NCBI GenBank assembly: GCA_964632305.1
Contig: CAZWBR010000001.1
Coordinates: forward strand, 62,001-126,000
Length of the DNA: 64,000 nt
Direction of reading: 5' to 3'
Source of the DNA: CAZWBR01 sp964632305
GTDB taxonomy: Bacteria > Bacteroidota > Bacteroidia > Bacteroidales > Prolixibacteraceae
Positions within the stretch are counted from its first letter, which is position 1. Each line of letters begins with the position of its first letter. Below, one piece after another: positions 53,507-63,809 of the stretch. A model generated the notes under the pieces. That model did no database searches, was not told the DNA's origin, and worked only from the letters and a program-made list of their open reading frames with translations. A program made the position numbers and the translations under genes.

Positions 53507-54103
53507 ATGACACTCGATTTCTCAAAACTCAACGGGCTTTTACCGGCAGTAATCCAGGATGATAAAACTGGCAAAGTATTAATGCTCGGTTTCATGAACG
53601 AAGATGCTTACCAAAAATCCTGCGAAATTGGTAAAGTAACTTTTTTCAGCCGCAGCAAAAACAGATTATGGACCAAAGGAGAAGAGTCAGGCAACTTCCT
53701 GAACATCGTTTCCATCCAACCCGATTGCGATAACGACACCCTCCTGATCAAAGTCAATCCGGTTGGCCCCGTCTGTCACACCGGACAGGATACCTGCTGG
53801 GGCGAAACTAACCGGCAAGACGACCTGTTGTTCTTAAAAACATTGCAGGATTTCATCGACAAACGTAAACAGGAGATGCCTGCAGGTTCGTATACTACTT
53901 CACTGTTTCAATCAGGAACCGCGAAGATGGCTCAAAAAGTTGGCGAGGAAGCCGTCGAAACCGTGATTGAAGCCATGGCCAATAACGACGAACGGTTGAT
54001 TTACGAAGCCTCCGATATGCTCTACCACTTGATCGTTCTGCTAACTCATAAAGGTTACCGTATCGAAGATCTCGCACGTGAGTTGCAGAAACGGCATAAA
54101 TAA
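53507..54103 (+). CDS. hisIE: Bifunctional phosphoribosyl-AMP cyclohydrolase / phosphoribosyl-ATP pyrophosphatase
   Basis: Steps two and three of the pathway. The 198 residues join HisI (1-105: MLGFMNEDAYQKS, TFFSRSKNRLWTKGEESGN, DCDNDTLL, and CHTGQDTCW with metal-binding Cys) to HisE (110-198: GTAKMAQKVGEEAVETVIEA, YEASDMLYHLIVLL). This fused form is common. Last his gene of the operon. Confidence 0.97.
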   Translation: MTLDFSKLNGLLPAVIQDDKTGKVLMLGFMNEDAYQKSCEIGKVTFFSRSKNRLWTKGEESGNFLNIVSIQPDCDNDTLLIKVNPVGPVCHTGQDTCWGETNRQDDLLFLKTLQDFIDKRKQEMPAGSYTTSLFQSGTAKMAQKVGEEAVETVIEAMANNDERLIYEASDMLYHLIVLLTHKGYRIEDLARELQKRHK

Positions 54104-54140
54104 GGTAAGTTTAGGGGTTCAAAACCTAAAAAACAAGGCT

Positions 54141-55025
54141 ATGAAAACAATATTTAAACCAACAGCTTTATTTACAACCCTGTTTGTATTACTTAACCTG
54201 GCCGTTTTAGGAAACCCCTTAACTTCTGACTCCAAAATAATTGTGACCGATAAAGACAAGGTCATCCTTCAGAAGAAGATCGATAAATTTCTTCCGGACC
54301 GAAACCTGCCTATTGGGGAACTAATCATCAAAATTGGAAAGGACTTTATTGGCACTCCTTATGTTGCAAAAACTCTCGACCAAAATAATGATGAACCGTT
54401 AGTCGTTAACCTTCGTGAATTGGATTGTACCACTTTTGTTGAGAATTGTTTGGCTATCGCACAAACGATTAAAAGCGGCAAACCCAGTTTTAAACAATTC
54501 ACGTCGGAATTGGAAAAAATCCGCTACCGAGACGGGAAAAGAAATGGCTATATCAGTCGTTTACACTATTTCAGCGACTGGATCTCCAATAACGAAACGA
54601 AAAGATTAGTCGATGATGTCACTTTCCAACTAGGCGGTAAACGCTACCCGTTTCAACTCAATATAATGAGTACTAAACCGGAGGCATATCCTCAATTGAA
54701 AAACAATCCGGAGTTGATCAAGAAAATAGCCCTGATTGAAAACGAAATTTCAGCACGTGTATTCTTTTATATCCCCACTAATAAGTTTTCTGACTGCGAG
54801 AATGAAATAAACAGTGGGGATATTGTTGCGCTGACAGCTTCTACCGAAGGAATTGATATACTGCATGTCGGATTCCTGGTAAAGAATAATGGGAAAATCC
54901 ATTTCCTGCACGCTTCTTCCACCGATAAAAAGGTGATACTTTCCGATTCACCCTTTATCGATTATCTGTTCCAACGTAAAAGTTCATCCGGTATCATGGT
55001 GGCCCGCCCCATCAATGTTCAATAA
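54141..55025 (+). CDS. DUF1460 N-acetylmuramoyl-L-alanine amidase-like protein
   Basis: 294 residues from the ATG at 54141: an N-terminal membrane or signal segment (ALFTTLFVLLNLAVLGNP), then an NlpC/P60-like cysteine peptidase fold: GKDFIGTPYVAKTL, the nucleophile Cys96 in NLRELDCTTFVENCL, YFSDWISNN, and the His segment DILHVGFLVKNN. DUF1460 proteins cut amide bonds in peptidoglycan fragments. It follows hisIE by 37 bp and might be read through from the his operon. Confidence 0.88.
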   Translation: MKTIFKPTALFTTLFVLLNLAVLGNPLTSDSKIIVTDKDKVILQKKIDKFLPDRNLPIGELIIKIGKDFIGTPYVAKTLDQNNDEPLVVNLRELDCTTFVENCLAIAQTIKSGKPSFKQFTSELEKIRYRDGKRNGYISRLHYFSDWISNNETKRLVDDVTFQLGGKRYPFQLNIMSTKPEAYPQLKNNPELIKKIALIENEISARVFFYIPTNKFSDCENEINSGDIVALTASTEGIDILHVGFLVKNNGKIHFLHASSTDKKVILSDSPFIDYLFQRKSSSGIMVARPINVQ

Positions 55026-55122
55026 CAGACGGCCAAAGTCAATTAATTGTTAAATGTACTTTTATTCCGAAACCAAATCAGGAGTTAAAATGTAATACCG
55101 ATAAACATTTAATTCTTGATTT

Positions 55123-55749
55123 ATGACACTTTTAGACCAATTAAATAAGCGTTACGCAACAAAACTCTTCGATCCGAATAAAAAAATACCGGTCGCAGAT
55201 CTTGAAAAATTACTCGAAGCCATCCGTTTATCTGCTTCTTCTCTGGGACTTCAACCCTATAAAGTTCTGATCGTTGAAGACCCTGGAATAAGGCAGAAAT
55301 TGCGTCAGGTGGCCTGGGATCAATCCCAGATTACCGATGCCTCACAACTGCTTGTTTTTGCAGTTGATTACGATTTCAATGAAGAGGATGCCGATGATTA
55401 CATTAATCTTGTTTCTAAAACCCGGAACACCGACCTCGAAAGTCTTGCGGGTTATTCTGCTATGGTGAAAGGATCGTTGCAAAGACCTGCCGATCAATTG
55501 GAATCATGGTTAACCAAACAAGCCTATATCGCACTTGGTTTCGGATTAGTCACTGCAGCTCACATGGGCATTGATTCCTGCCCGATGGAAGGTTTCGATA
55601 CCGATGCATTTGATCAAATCCTGGATCTGCAAAAATTAGGTTTAAAATCCAAAATTGTCCTCGCCGTCGGCTATCGCTCTAAAGAGGATAAATACCAATA
55701 TCTGCCAAAAGTAAGAAGATCAAAAGAGGAATTGTTTGTACAAATATAA
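55123..55749 (+). CDS. NAD(P)H-dependent nitroreductase-family oxidoreductase
   Basis: 208 residues of the FMN-dependent nitroreductase fold: the start LLDQLNKRYATKLFDPNKKI, FMN contact RLSASSLGLQPYKVLIVED, then AYIALGFGLVTAAHMGIDSCPMEGFD and VLAVGYRSKED. This is the NfsB type, using NAD(P)H to reduce nitro compounds or quinones. The 97-bp gap suggests its own promoter. A perfect 11-bp hairpin follows it. Confidence 0.92.
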   Translation: MTLLDQLNKRYATKLFDPNKKIPVADLEKLLEAIRLSASSLGLQPYKVLIVEDPGIRQKLRQVAWDQSQITDASQLLVFAVDYDFNEEDADDYINLVSKTRNTDLESLAGYSAMVKGSLQRPADQLESWLTKQAYIALGFGLVTAAHMGIDSCPMEGFDTDAFDQILDLQKLGLKSKIVLAVGYRSKEDKYQYLPKVRRSKEELFVQI

Positions 55750-55759
55750 AAATGAAAGA

Positions 55760-55795
55760 ATGGTACAATCGGAATCACTACTTTGATTGTACCAT
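55760..55795 (+). terminator. Hairpin after the nitroreductase gene
   Basis: ATGGTACAATC (55760-55770) pairs perfectly with GATTGTACCAT (55785-55795) around a 14-base loop. No T-run follows, so it may act in RNA stability rather than termination. Confidence 0.55.
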
Positions 55796-55938
55796 GCACC
55801 ACACATCCATTTTTCATTTTAATGGTTTAGTTGCAGGAAGAAATAGAAAAATGATTAAAGGATTACTAACTTTTTTTGTTAGTTAATATTCAAAACACAT
55901 CAATTTCAAGAACTGTATCTTTTAAAATAACTGGAAAT

Positions 55939-55970
55939 AAAAAACCGTCCGGAAAGACACCCGGACGGTT
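55939..55970 (-). terminator. Intrinsic terminator after gltBD
   Basis: AACCGTCCGG (55943-55952) and CCGGACGGTT (55961-55970) pair perfectly. Read on the minus strand, the hairpin is followed by T6 (A6 at 55939-55944). It closes the gltB-gltD transcript. Confidence 0.85.
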
Positions 55971-55991
55971 CTGAATTAAAACTACTCTCTT

Positions 55992-57410
55992 CTATTTATC
56001 ACCAATAAATTCGTGAATTTTCATTGCAGCATCGCGTCCGGAGCGAATAGCATGGACAACGAGACTAGCCCCGCGGGTAACATCACCCGCCGCGAAAACC
56101 TTATCAATTGTGGTTTGATTATCGATCGATTTCACATTCCCTCTTTGATCATACTCGATACCCAAATTATCCAGCAACCCGGAATGAACAGGAGATACAA
56201 ACCCCATGGAAAGCAGCACTAAATCGGCTTCGATGATCTCTTCTGTTCCAGGGATTTCTTTCATAGTCATCTGTCCATTTTGACCGGTCCATTCTACCTG
56301 AACAACTTCCACACCGGTAATATGACCATTTTCCCCGATAAATCGCCGTGTAGCCAACCCCCAACGACGATCACAACCCTCAAGATGCGAACTGGAAGTG
56401 CGAAGGGTGTTGGGCCAGAATGGCCATGGATTATCTTCAGTTCTTTTTACCGGTGGCTTGGGAAGGATCTCAATCTGGGTAACCGATTGGGCTTTCTGAC
56501 GAATGGAAGTACCAACGCAGTCTGAACCGGTATCCCCACCACCGATAACCAAGACCTTCTTATCTTTAGCATGAATTCTTATATCAGTGCCAATCTCTTC
56601 TCCGCGGATAATTTTATTCTGTTGTTTCAGGAAATCCATTGCAAAATGGATACCCTTCAACTCACGGCCTTCGGCTTTCAAATCACGAGCTTCCATTGCC
56701 CCGCATGCCAGACATATGACATCATAATCCCGTAACAGATCTTCAGCCTTCACATCAAATCCAACTTTGGTACTCAATTTAAATTCAATACCTTCCTGTT
56801 TGAAGAGTTCAATCCGTCGATCGATGACCGCTTTGTTCAACTTAAAATCAGGAATTCCATAGCGAAGCAAACCACCGACAGCATTGTCCTGTTCAAAAAC
56901 AGTCACGGAATGTCCTGCCTGATTGAGCAGGTCGGCAACAGATAATCCTGCAGGCCCTGAACCAATAACGGCGATCTTTTTCCCTGACCGGTATTCGGGT
57001 ATTCTTGGCGACACCAGGTTCAGTTCAAAAGCCTTCTCGACCACTGCACATTCGTTCTCACGAATGGTCACGGCCTCCTCATGGATCGCCAGCACGCACG
57101 ACTTTTCGCAAAGAGCAGGGCAAACCCGTCCTGTAAACTCAGGGAAACTGTTGGTACTGGTCAGAATCTGGTAAGCTTCATCCCATTTGCCATGATAAAC
57201 GGCATCCTGCCATTCGGGCATCTTACTGCCAACCGGACAAGCCCAGTGACAGAAAGGGACTCCGCAATCCATACATCTGGAAGCCTGATCTACGCGATCC
57301 TTTTCGTTGAGCGTCTGTTCTACTTCTCCGTAGTCGAATACGCGCTCATTAACGGGGCGATATCCGCCCTCTTTACGTTCTATTTCGATAAAACCTTTTG
57401 GATTTCCCAT
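55992..57410 (-). CDS. gltD: Glutamate synthase (NADPH) small subunit
   Basis: Takes electrons from NAD(P)H and passes them to GltB. The 472 residues hold the N-terminal double 4Fe-4S region (SRCMDCGVPFCHWACPVGSK, later CPALCEKSCVLAI), an FAD-binding motif VIGSGPAGLSVADLL, and an NADPH-binding motif VIGGGDTGSDCVGTS. Length is typical. It follows gltB by 42 bp. Confidence 0.97.
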   Translation of the reverse strand: MGNPKGFIEIERKEGGYRPVNERVFDYGEVEQTLNEKDRVDQASRCMDCGVPFCHWACPVGSKMPEWQDAVYHGKWDEAYQILTSTNSFPEFTGRVCPALCEKSCVLAIHEEAVTIRENECAVVEKAFELNLVSPRIPEYRSGKKIAVIGSGPAGLSVADLLNQAGHSVTVFEQDNAVGGLLRYGIPDFKLNKAVIDRRIELFKQEGIEFKLSTKVGFDVKAEDLLRDYDVICLACGAMEARDLKAEGRELKGIHFAMDFLKQQNKIIRGEEIGTDIRIHAKDKKVLVIGGGDTGSDCVGTSIRQKAQSVTQIEILPKPPVKRTEDNPWPFWPNTLRTSSSHLEGCDRRWGLATRRFIGENGHITGVEVVQVEWTGQNGQMTMKEIPGTEEIIEADLVLLSMGFVSPVHSGLLDNLGIEYDQRGNVKSIDNQTTIDKVFAAGDVTRGASLVVHAIRSGRDAAMKIHEFIGDK

Positions 57411-57452
57411 TTTTTCAATCTTTAATCGTTTGACGTAGTAAATTGTTTAAGG

Positions 57453-60400
57453 TTATTCGCGCCGATCAGGAGCGTCTTCAGCCATTTCCAGCTTCTTCTT
57501 GACCTCTTTCAACTTCAGCTCGTTCAGCACTTTCTTGTACTCTAACGGAATAACTTTAACAAATTTAGGCAGATACTCTTCCCAATTGGTCAGAATTTTC
57601 TCAGCCAACGGACTCTGCGTATAGAGCAGATGTTTCCTGATCATATCCTGAAGTTCAACAATATCAGCCCTATCTTCAACCTGGCTCAATTCGACCAATC
57701 CTTTATTGCAGTAATAATCGAAATCACCCGTTTCATCAAGCACATAAGCGATACCGCCGCTCATACCGGCCGCGAAATTCCGCCCTGTAGTTCCTAAAAC
57801 AACAGTACGACCGCCTGTCATATACTCGCAACAATGGTCACCGGTACCTTCAACAACGGCTTTCGCCCCTGAGTTTCTTACACAAAAACGCTCGCCTGCT
57901 ACACCTTGAATATAGACATCACCACTTGTGGCGCCATATAAGGTCGTATTACCAACAATAATGTTTCTATGAGGCTCAAAGGTTGAGCCAATAGGTGGGA
58001 CAACTGTAATCCGTCCTCCTGAAAGGCCTTTGCCAAGGTAATCGTTCGAATCGCCTTCCAGCCTGAAGTTTACCCCCTTAACAAGGAAAGCTCCAAAACT
58101 CTGACCTGCCGATCCTTTAAACGTACAGTTGATTGTATCCTTGGGTAACCCTTCTTCGCCATAACGTTTGGAGATCTCACCCGAAAGCATTGCCCCTACA
58201 GTACGCATCACATTATTGATACTGTGTGCAATCCAAACTTTCTCCCCACTCTTAATCGCCTTGTTGGCCTCGCGGATCAAGGTCTTATCAATGACATCAT
58301 CCAGATTTTTGGTATTCGGATGAGTATTGTGAATTGGAAAGATCTGAGCCTCCTTAGGCATATAAAGGAACTTGGAGAAATCGATGTTTTTCATCTTCCA
58401 GTTGCCTACTTCAGGATTTGGTTCTAGCAAATCAACACGTCCAACCAATTCCTCAAAAGTGCGAACCCCAACTTCGGCCATATGTTCGCGGATCTCCCTG
58501 GCAATGAAATTGAAATAGTTAATTACATATTGGGCACGGCCAAGAAACCGTTTCCTTAAATTCTTGTTTTGGGTTGCGATTCCCGCGGGACAGGTGTTCA
58601 AATGGCATTTACGCATCATGATACACCCGAGAGAGATCAATGCACCGGTAGAGAAACCAAACTCTTCGGCCCCAAGCATACCCATGATCACCACGTCACG
58701 ACCGGTCTTTAACTGACCGTCGACCTGCAGTTTTACACGTCCGCGAAGATTATTCATGACCAAAGTCTGCTGCGTTTCCGCGATACCAAACTCGGCTGGC
58801 AAACCGGCATGTTTGATCGAACTGGCTGGAGAAGCTCCTGTTCCACCCTCGCAACCGCTTAGGATAATGATATCAGCAAAACCTTTGGCTACACCGGCAG
58901 CGATCGTTCCTACTCCGGTCTCGGCAACCAGCTTCACAGAAACCTTAGCCTCCGGATTAACATTTTTCAGGTCAAAGATCAACTGGGCCAAATCCTCGAT
59001 CGAATAAATATCGTGATGCGGCGGAGGTGAAATCAATGTGATTCCCGGCGTAGAATTTCTTAACTTGGCAATTATCTTATTGATTTTAAATCCAGGTAAC
59101 TGACCACCCTCTCCTGGTTTTGCCCCCTGAGCGATTTTTATCTGAAGCTCAATGGCATTAACCAGGTAATTATTGGTCACACCAAAACGACCCGATGCAA
59201 TCTGTTTAATCTTGGAGTTCTTCTCTGTCCCGAAACGTTCGGCATCTTCACCTCCCTCACCGGTGTTACTCCGGCCTCCTATCGTATTCATGGCAATAGC
59301 TAAAGCTTCATGAGCTTCCTTTGAGATAGAACCATAGGACATAGCCCCGGTAACAAAACGCTTCAGAATATTTTCAGCCGGTTCAACTTCTTCGATCGGA
59401 ATCGGATTTTTCTTCCAGCGCAGTGCGCCGCGAACAAAGGCCGGCTTGGCATTCTGTTCATTAACCAGTTTACTGAATTTCTTATAGACTTCGTAATTAT
59501 CCGTTTTTGTTGCCCATTGCAGCAAGGCAATTGATTGTGGGTTCCAGGCGTGATGTTCCCCATCGTTACGGTAGTGATATTCTCCTACATTCGGGAAAAG
59601 CGGCTTCTTGCTAAACTGATTTTTGAAGGCATCTTCGTGAAACATTACTGCCTCACGATATAATTCTTCAAATCCAATACCGCCAATTCGGGATGCAGTT
59701 CCCTTGAAATAATTCTCAATCAAATCATTTCCAACTCCAATGGCCTCAAAAAGCTGGGCTCCGTGATAAGAACGCAAGGTCGAAATACCCATTTTGGAGA
59801 GGATCTTCAACAACCCTTTATCAATTGATTTGATATAGTTCTTCCGGGCTTCAACATAAGGCAATTTTATCTCGCCCTGTTCAACAAGGTTATCAATTGC
59901 GGCAAATGCCAGATAAGGATTAATAACGCTGGCGCCATATCCCAACAACAAGGCAAAATGCATTATCTCACGAGGTTCTGCAGTCTCTACAATGATTCCA
60001 ATCTGCATCCTCTTTTTATTTCTGATCAGGTGATGATGAACAGCGGCTACTGCCAGCAGTGAAGGAATCGGAACCATCGTTTCCGAAACTCCCCTATCGG
60101 TAAGAATAATGAAGTTTTTCTTGTCATCAACAGCCTTCTCCGAATTTTCAAGCATCATTTTGAATGCCTTTTTAAAACCTTCCACCCCTTCCTTAACCGG
60201 GAATAACATTGGAATGGTGGCGTGGGTAAAGGATTCATGTTTCAAATCCTTGATTTTCCCCAAGTCCGTGTTGGTAATAATCGGACTGTCAAACTTGATT
60301 AGTTTGCAGTGGCTCGGATTTTCATCCAGGATATTGTTGCTCAGCGATCCAATATAATTGGTCAACGACATCACCAGACCTTCACGAATTGGGTCAATCG

Positions 60401-61973
60401 GAGGATTGGTGACCTGGGCAAACAACTGGCGAAAATAACTGAAGAACCTCTTCGGTTTATCGGAAAAGACGGCAACAGGAGTGTCATTCCCCATCGAGCT
60501 GGTCGGTTCATTGGCAGCTTCGGCCATCTCTTTGATAATCACATTCATCTCTTCCTTTGTATAACCAAAGACCTTGCTGTAAGTCGCAAAATCCTCGCCC
60601 ATACTGGAAGGAACCCTCTGTTTCACTTCAATCTTTTCAAGCTCTAACCGATTATCCTTTAACCAGTTAATATATGGATTATGGCGGCTCAACTCAGCTT
60701 TCACCTCCTGATCGGGGATGATAATTCCAAGTTGGGTATCGACCAGCAATAATTTGCCCGGACGAAGACGCCCCTTTTCTTTAATTTCCGAAGCTGGAAA
60801 TACCTGTACCCCAACTTCCGATCCCATCACGATCATATCGTTCTTGGTGATGACATAACGGGAAGGACGCAAACCATTTCGGTCAAGAGTCCCACCAATA
60901 TAGCGCCCATCGGAGAATACCATCGATGCAGGACCATCCCATGGCTCCATCATCGTAGAATGGTATTCATAAAAAGCTTTCAGACTCTCTGGAATCGGGT
61001 TCTTTTCATTGAACGATTCCGGAATCATCATACAGATAGAGTGAGGCATGCTCCTTCCGGTCATATGCAAAAACTCCAGTGTATTGTCAAACGAGGCCGA
61101 ATCTGACTTACCCGGCTCGATGATTGGATAGAGTTTATCGATATTATCCCCGAAAAGGGCAGACTCAAATAACGATTCACGGGCGTGCATCCATTGACGG
61201 TTACCTTTAATGGTATTGATCTCACCATTGTGGGCAATCATCCTGAACGGTTGTGCCAGGTCCCAGGTAGGGAAAGTATTGGTACTAAAACGGGAGTGAA
61301 CCAACGCGATGGCACTCTTCATCTCAGGATGAGTCAAATCTTTAAAATAATCGCGCAACTGGCTTGGGGTAAACATACCCTTATAAATCATCACCTTGCT
61401 GGATAAACTCGGCAGATAAAAACTCTCCTTCCCGGCAAGTTTCGATTCACGAACAGCTCGCTCGGCCTGTTTGCGGGCCAGATATAATTTTCTTTCCAGA
61501 ACATCCTGCTCATAATTCCCCTTAACGAAAATCTGGCGAATGGCAGGCTCTGTTCTCTTGGCAATCTCTCCAATGACAGAACTGTCAACCGGAACATCCC
61601 GCCAGGCAATCAAACTTAAACCTTCGGCTTCGACATAACGGTTTAACACCTCCACACAAAATGCTGCCTCCTCCTCAACCACGGGCAAAAAGACCAAACC
61701 AGTCCCATATTGTCCCGGTTCCGGTACGGCAATACCTTGTGAAATAAAAAAATCATGCGGCAGTTGCAACAGAATGCCAGCTCCATCACCGGTTTTGTTG
61801 TCTGCACTTGTGGCCCCACGATGATCCATGTTTAACAACACGGTTAAACCGCGTTCAATAATGTCATGCGATTTTGCCCCTTTAATATGGGCAACAAAAC
61901 CAATTCCGCACGCATCGTGCTCATTCATAGGATCATATAAACCCTGTGGATTTGGCATTCTTTTCTGTTCCAT
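57453..61973 (-). CDS. gltB: Glutamate synthase large subunit
   Basis: Makes two glutamates from 2-oxoglutarate and glutamine. The 1506 residues have a short propeptide and then the nucleophile Cys22 (NEHDACGIGFVAHIKG, amidotransferase about 22-420), a central domain, the FMN-binding synthase barrel (about 820-1200: GAKPGEGGQLPGFKI, ILSGCEGGTGASPASSI) with the 3Fe-4S cysteines of GCIMMRKCHLNTCPAGIA, and the C-terminal beta-helix (GDVYIQGVAGERFCVRNSG). Complete. The operon start has no good promoter match in the 495 bp upstream. Confidence 0.98.
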   Translation of the reverse strand: MEQKRMPNPQGLYDPMNEHDACGIGFVAHIKGAKSHDIIERGLTVLLNMDHRGATSADNKTGDGAGILLQLPHDFFISQGIAVPEPGQYGTGLVFLPVVEEEAAFCVEVLNRYVEAEGLSLIAWRDVPVDSSVIGEIAKRTEPAIRQIFVKGNYEQDVLERKLYLARKQAERAVRESKLAGKESFYLPSLSSKVMIYKGMFTPSQLRDYFKDLTHPEMKSAIALVHSRFSTNTFPTWDLAQPFRMIAHNGEINTIKGNRQWMHARESLFESALFGDNIDKLYPIIEPGKSDSASFDNTLEFLHMTGRSMPHSICMMIPESFNEKNPIPESLKAFYEYHSTMMEPWDGPASMVFSDGRYIGGTLDRNGLRPSRYVITKNDMIVMGSEVGVQVFPASEIKEKGRLRPGKLLLVDTQLGIIIPDQEVKAELSRHNPYINWLKDNRLELEKIEVKQRVPSSMGEDFATYSKVFGYTKEEMNVIIKEMAEAANEPTSSMGNDTPVAVFSDKPKRFFSYFRQLFAQVTNPPIDPIREGLVMSLTNYIGSLSNNILDENPSHCKLIKFDSPIITNTDLGKIKDLKHESFTHATIPMLFPVKEGVEGFKKAFKMMLENSEKAVDDKKNFIILTDRGVSETMVPIPSLLAVAAVHHHLIRNKKRMQIGIIVETAEPREIMHFALLLGYGASVINPYLAFAAIDNLVEQGEIKLPYVEARKNYIKSIDKGLLKILSKMGISTLRSYHGAQLFEAIGVGNDLIENYFKGTASRIGGIGFEELYREAVMFHEDAFKNQFSKKPLFPNVGEYHYRNDGEHHAWNPQSIALLQWATKTDNYEVYKKFSKLVNEQNAKPAFVRGALRWKKNPIPIEEVEPAENILKRFVTGAMSYGSISKEAHEALAIAMNTIGGRSNTGEGGEDAERFGTEKNSKIKQIASGRFGVTNNYLVNAIELQIKIAQGAKPGEGGQLPGFKINKIIAKLRNSTPGITLISPPPHHDIYSIEDLAQLIFDLKNVNPEAKVSVKLVAETGVGTIAAGVAKGFADIIILSGCEGGTGASPASSIKHAGLPAEFGIAETQQTLVMNNLRGRVKLQVDGQLKTGRDVVIMGMLGAEEFGFSTGALISLGCIMMRKCHLNTCPAGIATQNKNLRKRFLGRAQYVINYFNFIAREIREHMAEVGVRTFEELVGRVDLLEPNPEVGNWKMKNIDFSKFLYMPKEAQIFPIHNTHPNTKNLDDVIDKTLIREANKAIKSGEKVWIAHSINNVMRTVGAMLSGEISKRYGEEGLPKDTINCTFKGSAGQSFGAFLVKGVNFRLEGDSNDYLGKGLSGGRITVVPPIGSTFEPHRNIIVGNTTLYGATSGDVYIQGVAGERFCVRNSGAKAVVEGTGDHCCEYMTGGRTVVLGTTGRNFAAGMSGGIAYVLDETGDFDYYCNKGLVELSQVEDRADIVELQDMIRKHLLYTQSPLAEKILTNWEEYLPKFVKVIPLEYKKVLNELKLKEVKKKLEMAEDAPDRRE

Positions 61974-62468
61974 GTTATTTATTAGAATTAAGCAAAACTG
62001 CGACCGTTAAATACATCGGCATTTCCGCCTCAAAAATTAAATTCATTTAGCAATATGGATAATAAAATAAAAAGATGTAAGCAAATCAGTACATTATTTT
62101 AAAATCCGAAAGCAAACATACCATTTTACGCACATTTATCCAAACAGTTACTCCGCCAATTCAGGCATTTCATTAAAAAACGAAAGGACTTGAGGAGAAA
62201 AAGACCAACAAACACCTGAATATCAGAAATATAAACAAGATATTAAGAGAACATTAAATATTAATCTAAAGTATTACCTGCAAGTAAAGTTCAGTCGCAT
62301 TGGAGTTACCGACTGAGAAACAGACCATCACCAGACTTAACCGATACAATTCAACCCATCAAAAACCGATTACCCAACAATACAAAAACCTAAACAACAA
62401 TCAATTAACAAATCAAAGCAAATCCAACACCTGCCTCTGGCAGCCATTTTTCAACCGCCAACCAATCA
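61974..62468. other. Non-coding region between argH and gltB, strand-biased in base composition
   Basis: 495 bp between two minus-strand genes, so it should contain the gltB promoter, but no TANNTTTG match is clear. TCAGTCG (62291-62297) and CGACTGA (62310-62316) form a hairpin without a T-run. From about 62330 to 62450 the plus strand is strikingly poor in G (two in 62341-62400). A 74-codon plus-strand frame there runs into argH antisense and is Gln/Asn/Pro-rich by composition; not supported as a gene. Confidence 0.5.
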
Positions 62469-63809
62469 TCAAACCCGATCGCTCAACAAGGCCGCAAACG
62501 CCGTCTCCGCCCTGTCAAAGTTAAAATCTGTAAGTATTTTATTCATTTTACTTTCAATTTTATCAAGACAAAGATTCCCTATACTCCCCTCATGGGTATG
62601 ACAAACCTCCTTTTCGTACTGAAATTTTCCGCGATTGATCGCCTCCCCTACCTGACGATAGGCATCCCGAAAAGGAACACCCGACAGGACCAGCTTATTC
62701 ACCTCTTCCACACTATATACATATTTATATCGGTCATCCTCCATGATTGTTTCATTCACCTTCAGATTCTCCAGGGCAAAGGCCGCAATCTTGATACAAT
62801 CATTAATCTCCGAAAAAGCCGGAACAAACATCTCTTTCACCAATTGCATGTCACGAAAATAGCCACTTGGCAAATTATTGGTCACCGTTAGGATCTGCCC
62901 GGGAAGCGACTGGATCCGGTTACAGTGCGACCGCAACAATTCAAACACATCTGGATTTTTCTTATGCGGCATAATACTCGAACCAGTGGTTAATTCGTCG
63001 GGCAAAGTCACAAAACCAAAATTCTGGCTCATAAACAGACAAACATCGTAGGCCAGCCTCGAAAGGGTGGCCGCGATAGAAGCCAGCGCGAAAGCCACAC
63101 TCTTCTCCACCTTCCCGCGCCCCATCTGGGCATAGACCACATTATAATTCATCGTCTCAAAACCCAACAGGTCGGTGGTCATCTGACGGTTAAGCGGAAA
63201 CGACGAACCATATCCGGCCGCTGAACCAAGCGGATTCTGGTCGGCCAAACGGTAGCTGGCCTGCAATAGCAACAAATCATCAGCCAGACTCTCGGCATAG
63301 GCGCCAAACCACAATCCAAACGAGGAGGGCATAGCCACCTGGAGATGCGTATAGCCGGGCATCAAAAATTCTTTATACCGATCACTCTGAGCTATCAGGA
63401 TATTAAACAAATCAACCGTATGACCAACAACCTCTTTTACAGAATCCCGCGTAAACAGTTTCAGATCGAGCAAGACCTGATCATTTCGTGAACGACCACT
63501 GTGTATTTTCTTTCCTACCTCACCCAATCTGCGCGTCAGCAACAGCTCAACCTGCGAATGAACATCTTCAATCCCCTCTTCAATCACAAACTTTCCTTCG
63601 GCAATTTCACTAAAAATCTTACGCAGCCCCGCGGTAAGCAGGGTAAGTTCATCCCGGGTAATCAAACCTATCGATTCAAGCATCCTTATGTGAGCCATGG
63701 ATCCCAAAACATCGTATCGGGCCAGGTAATAATCCATCTCCACATCCCGACCAATAGTAAAAATCTCGATCAACTCGTTGATTTTTGTCCCTTTATCCCA
63801 AAGTTTCAT
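62469..63809 (-). CDS. argH: Argininosuccinate lyase
   Basis: Splits argininosuccinate to arginine and fumarate. The 446 residues have the conserved SGRSRNDQV, GYTHLQVAMPSSFG, NPLGSAAGYGSSFPLNR and the family signature GSSIMPHKKNPDVFELLR. No other arginine gene is in the window. The 191 bp upstream to the window edge (63810-64000) show no gene and no clear promoter. Confidence 0.97.
   Translation of the reverse strand: MKLWDKGTKINELIEIFTIGRDVEMDYYLARYDVLGSMAHIRMLESIGLITRDELTLLTAGLRKIFSEIAEGKFVIEEGIEDVHSQVELLLTRRLGEVGKKIHSGRSRNDQVLLDLKLFTRDSVKEVVGHTVDLFNILIAQSDRYKEFLMPGYTHLQVAMPSSFGLWFGAYAESLADDLLLLQASYRLADQNPLGSAAGYGSSFPLNRQMTTDLLGFETMNYNVVYAQMGRGKVEKSVAFALASIAATLSRLAYDVCLFMSQNFGFVTLPDELTTGSSIMPHKKNPDVFELLRSHCNRIQSLPGQILTVTNNLPSGYFRDMQLVKEMFVPAFSEINDCIKIAAFALENLKVNETIMEDDRYKYVYSVEEVNKLVLSGVPFRDAYRQVGEAINRGKFQYEKEVCHTHEGSIGNLCLDKIESKMNKILTDFNFDRAETAFAALLSDRV

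Noticed and set aside
62300..62524. 74-codon plus-strand frame rich in Asn, Gln and Pro
   Set aside because: Its composition follows from the G-poor strand and it overlaps the end of argH in antisense.
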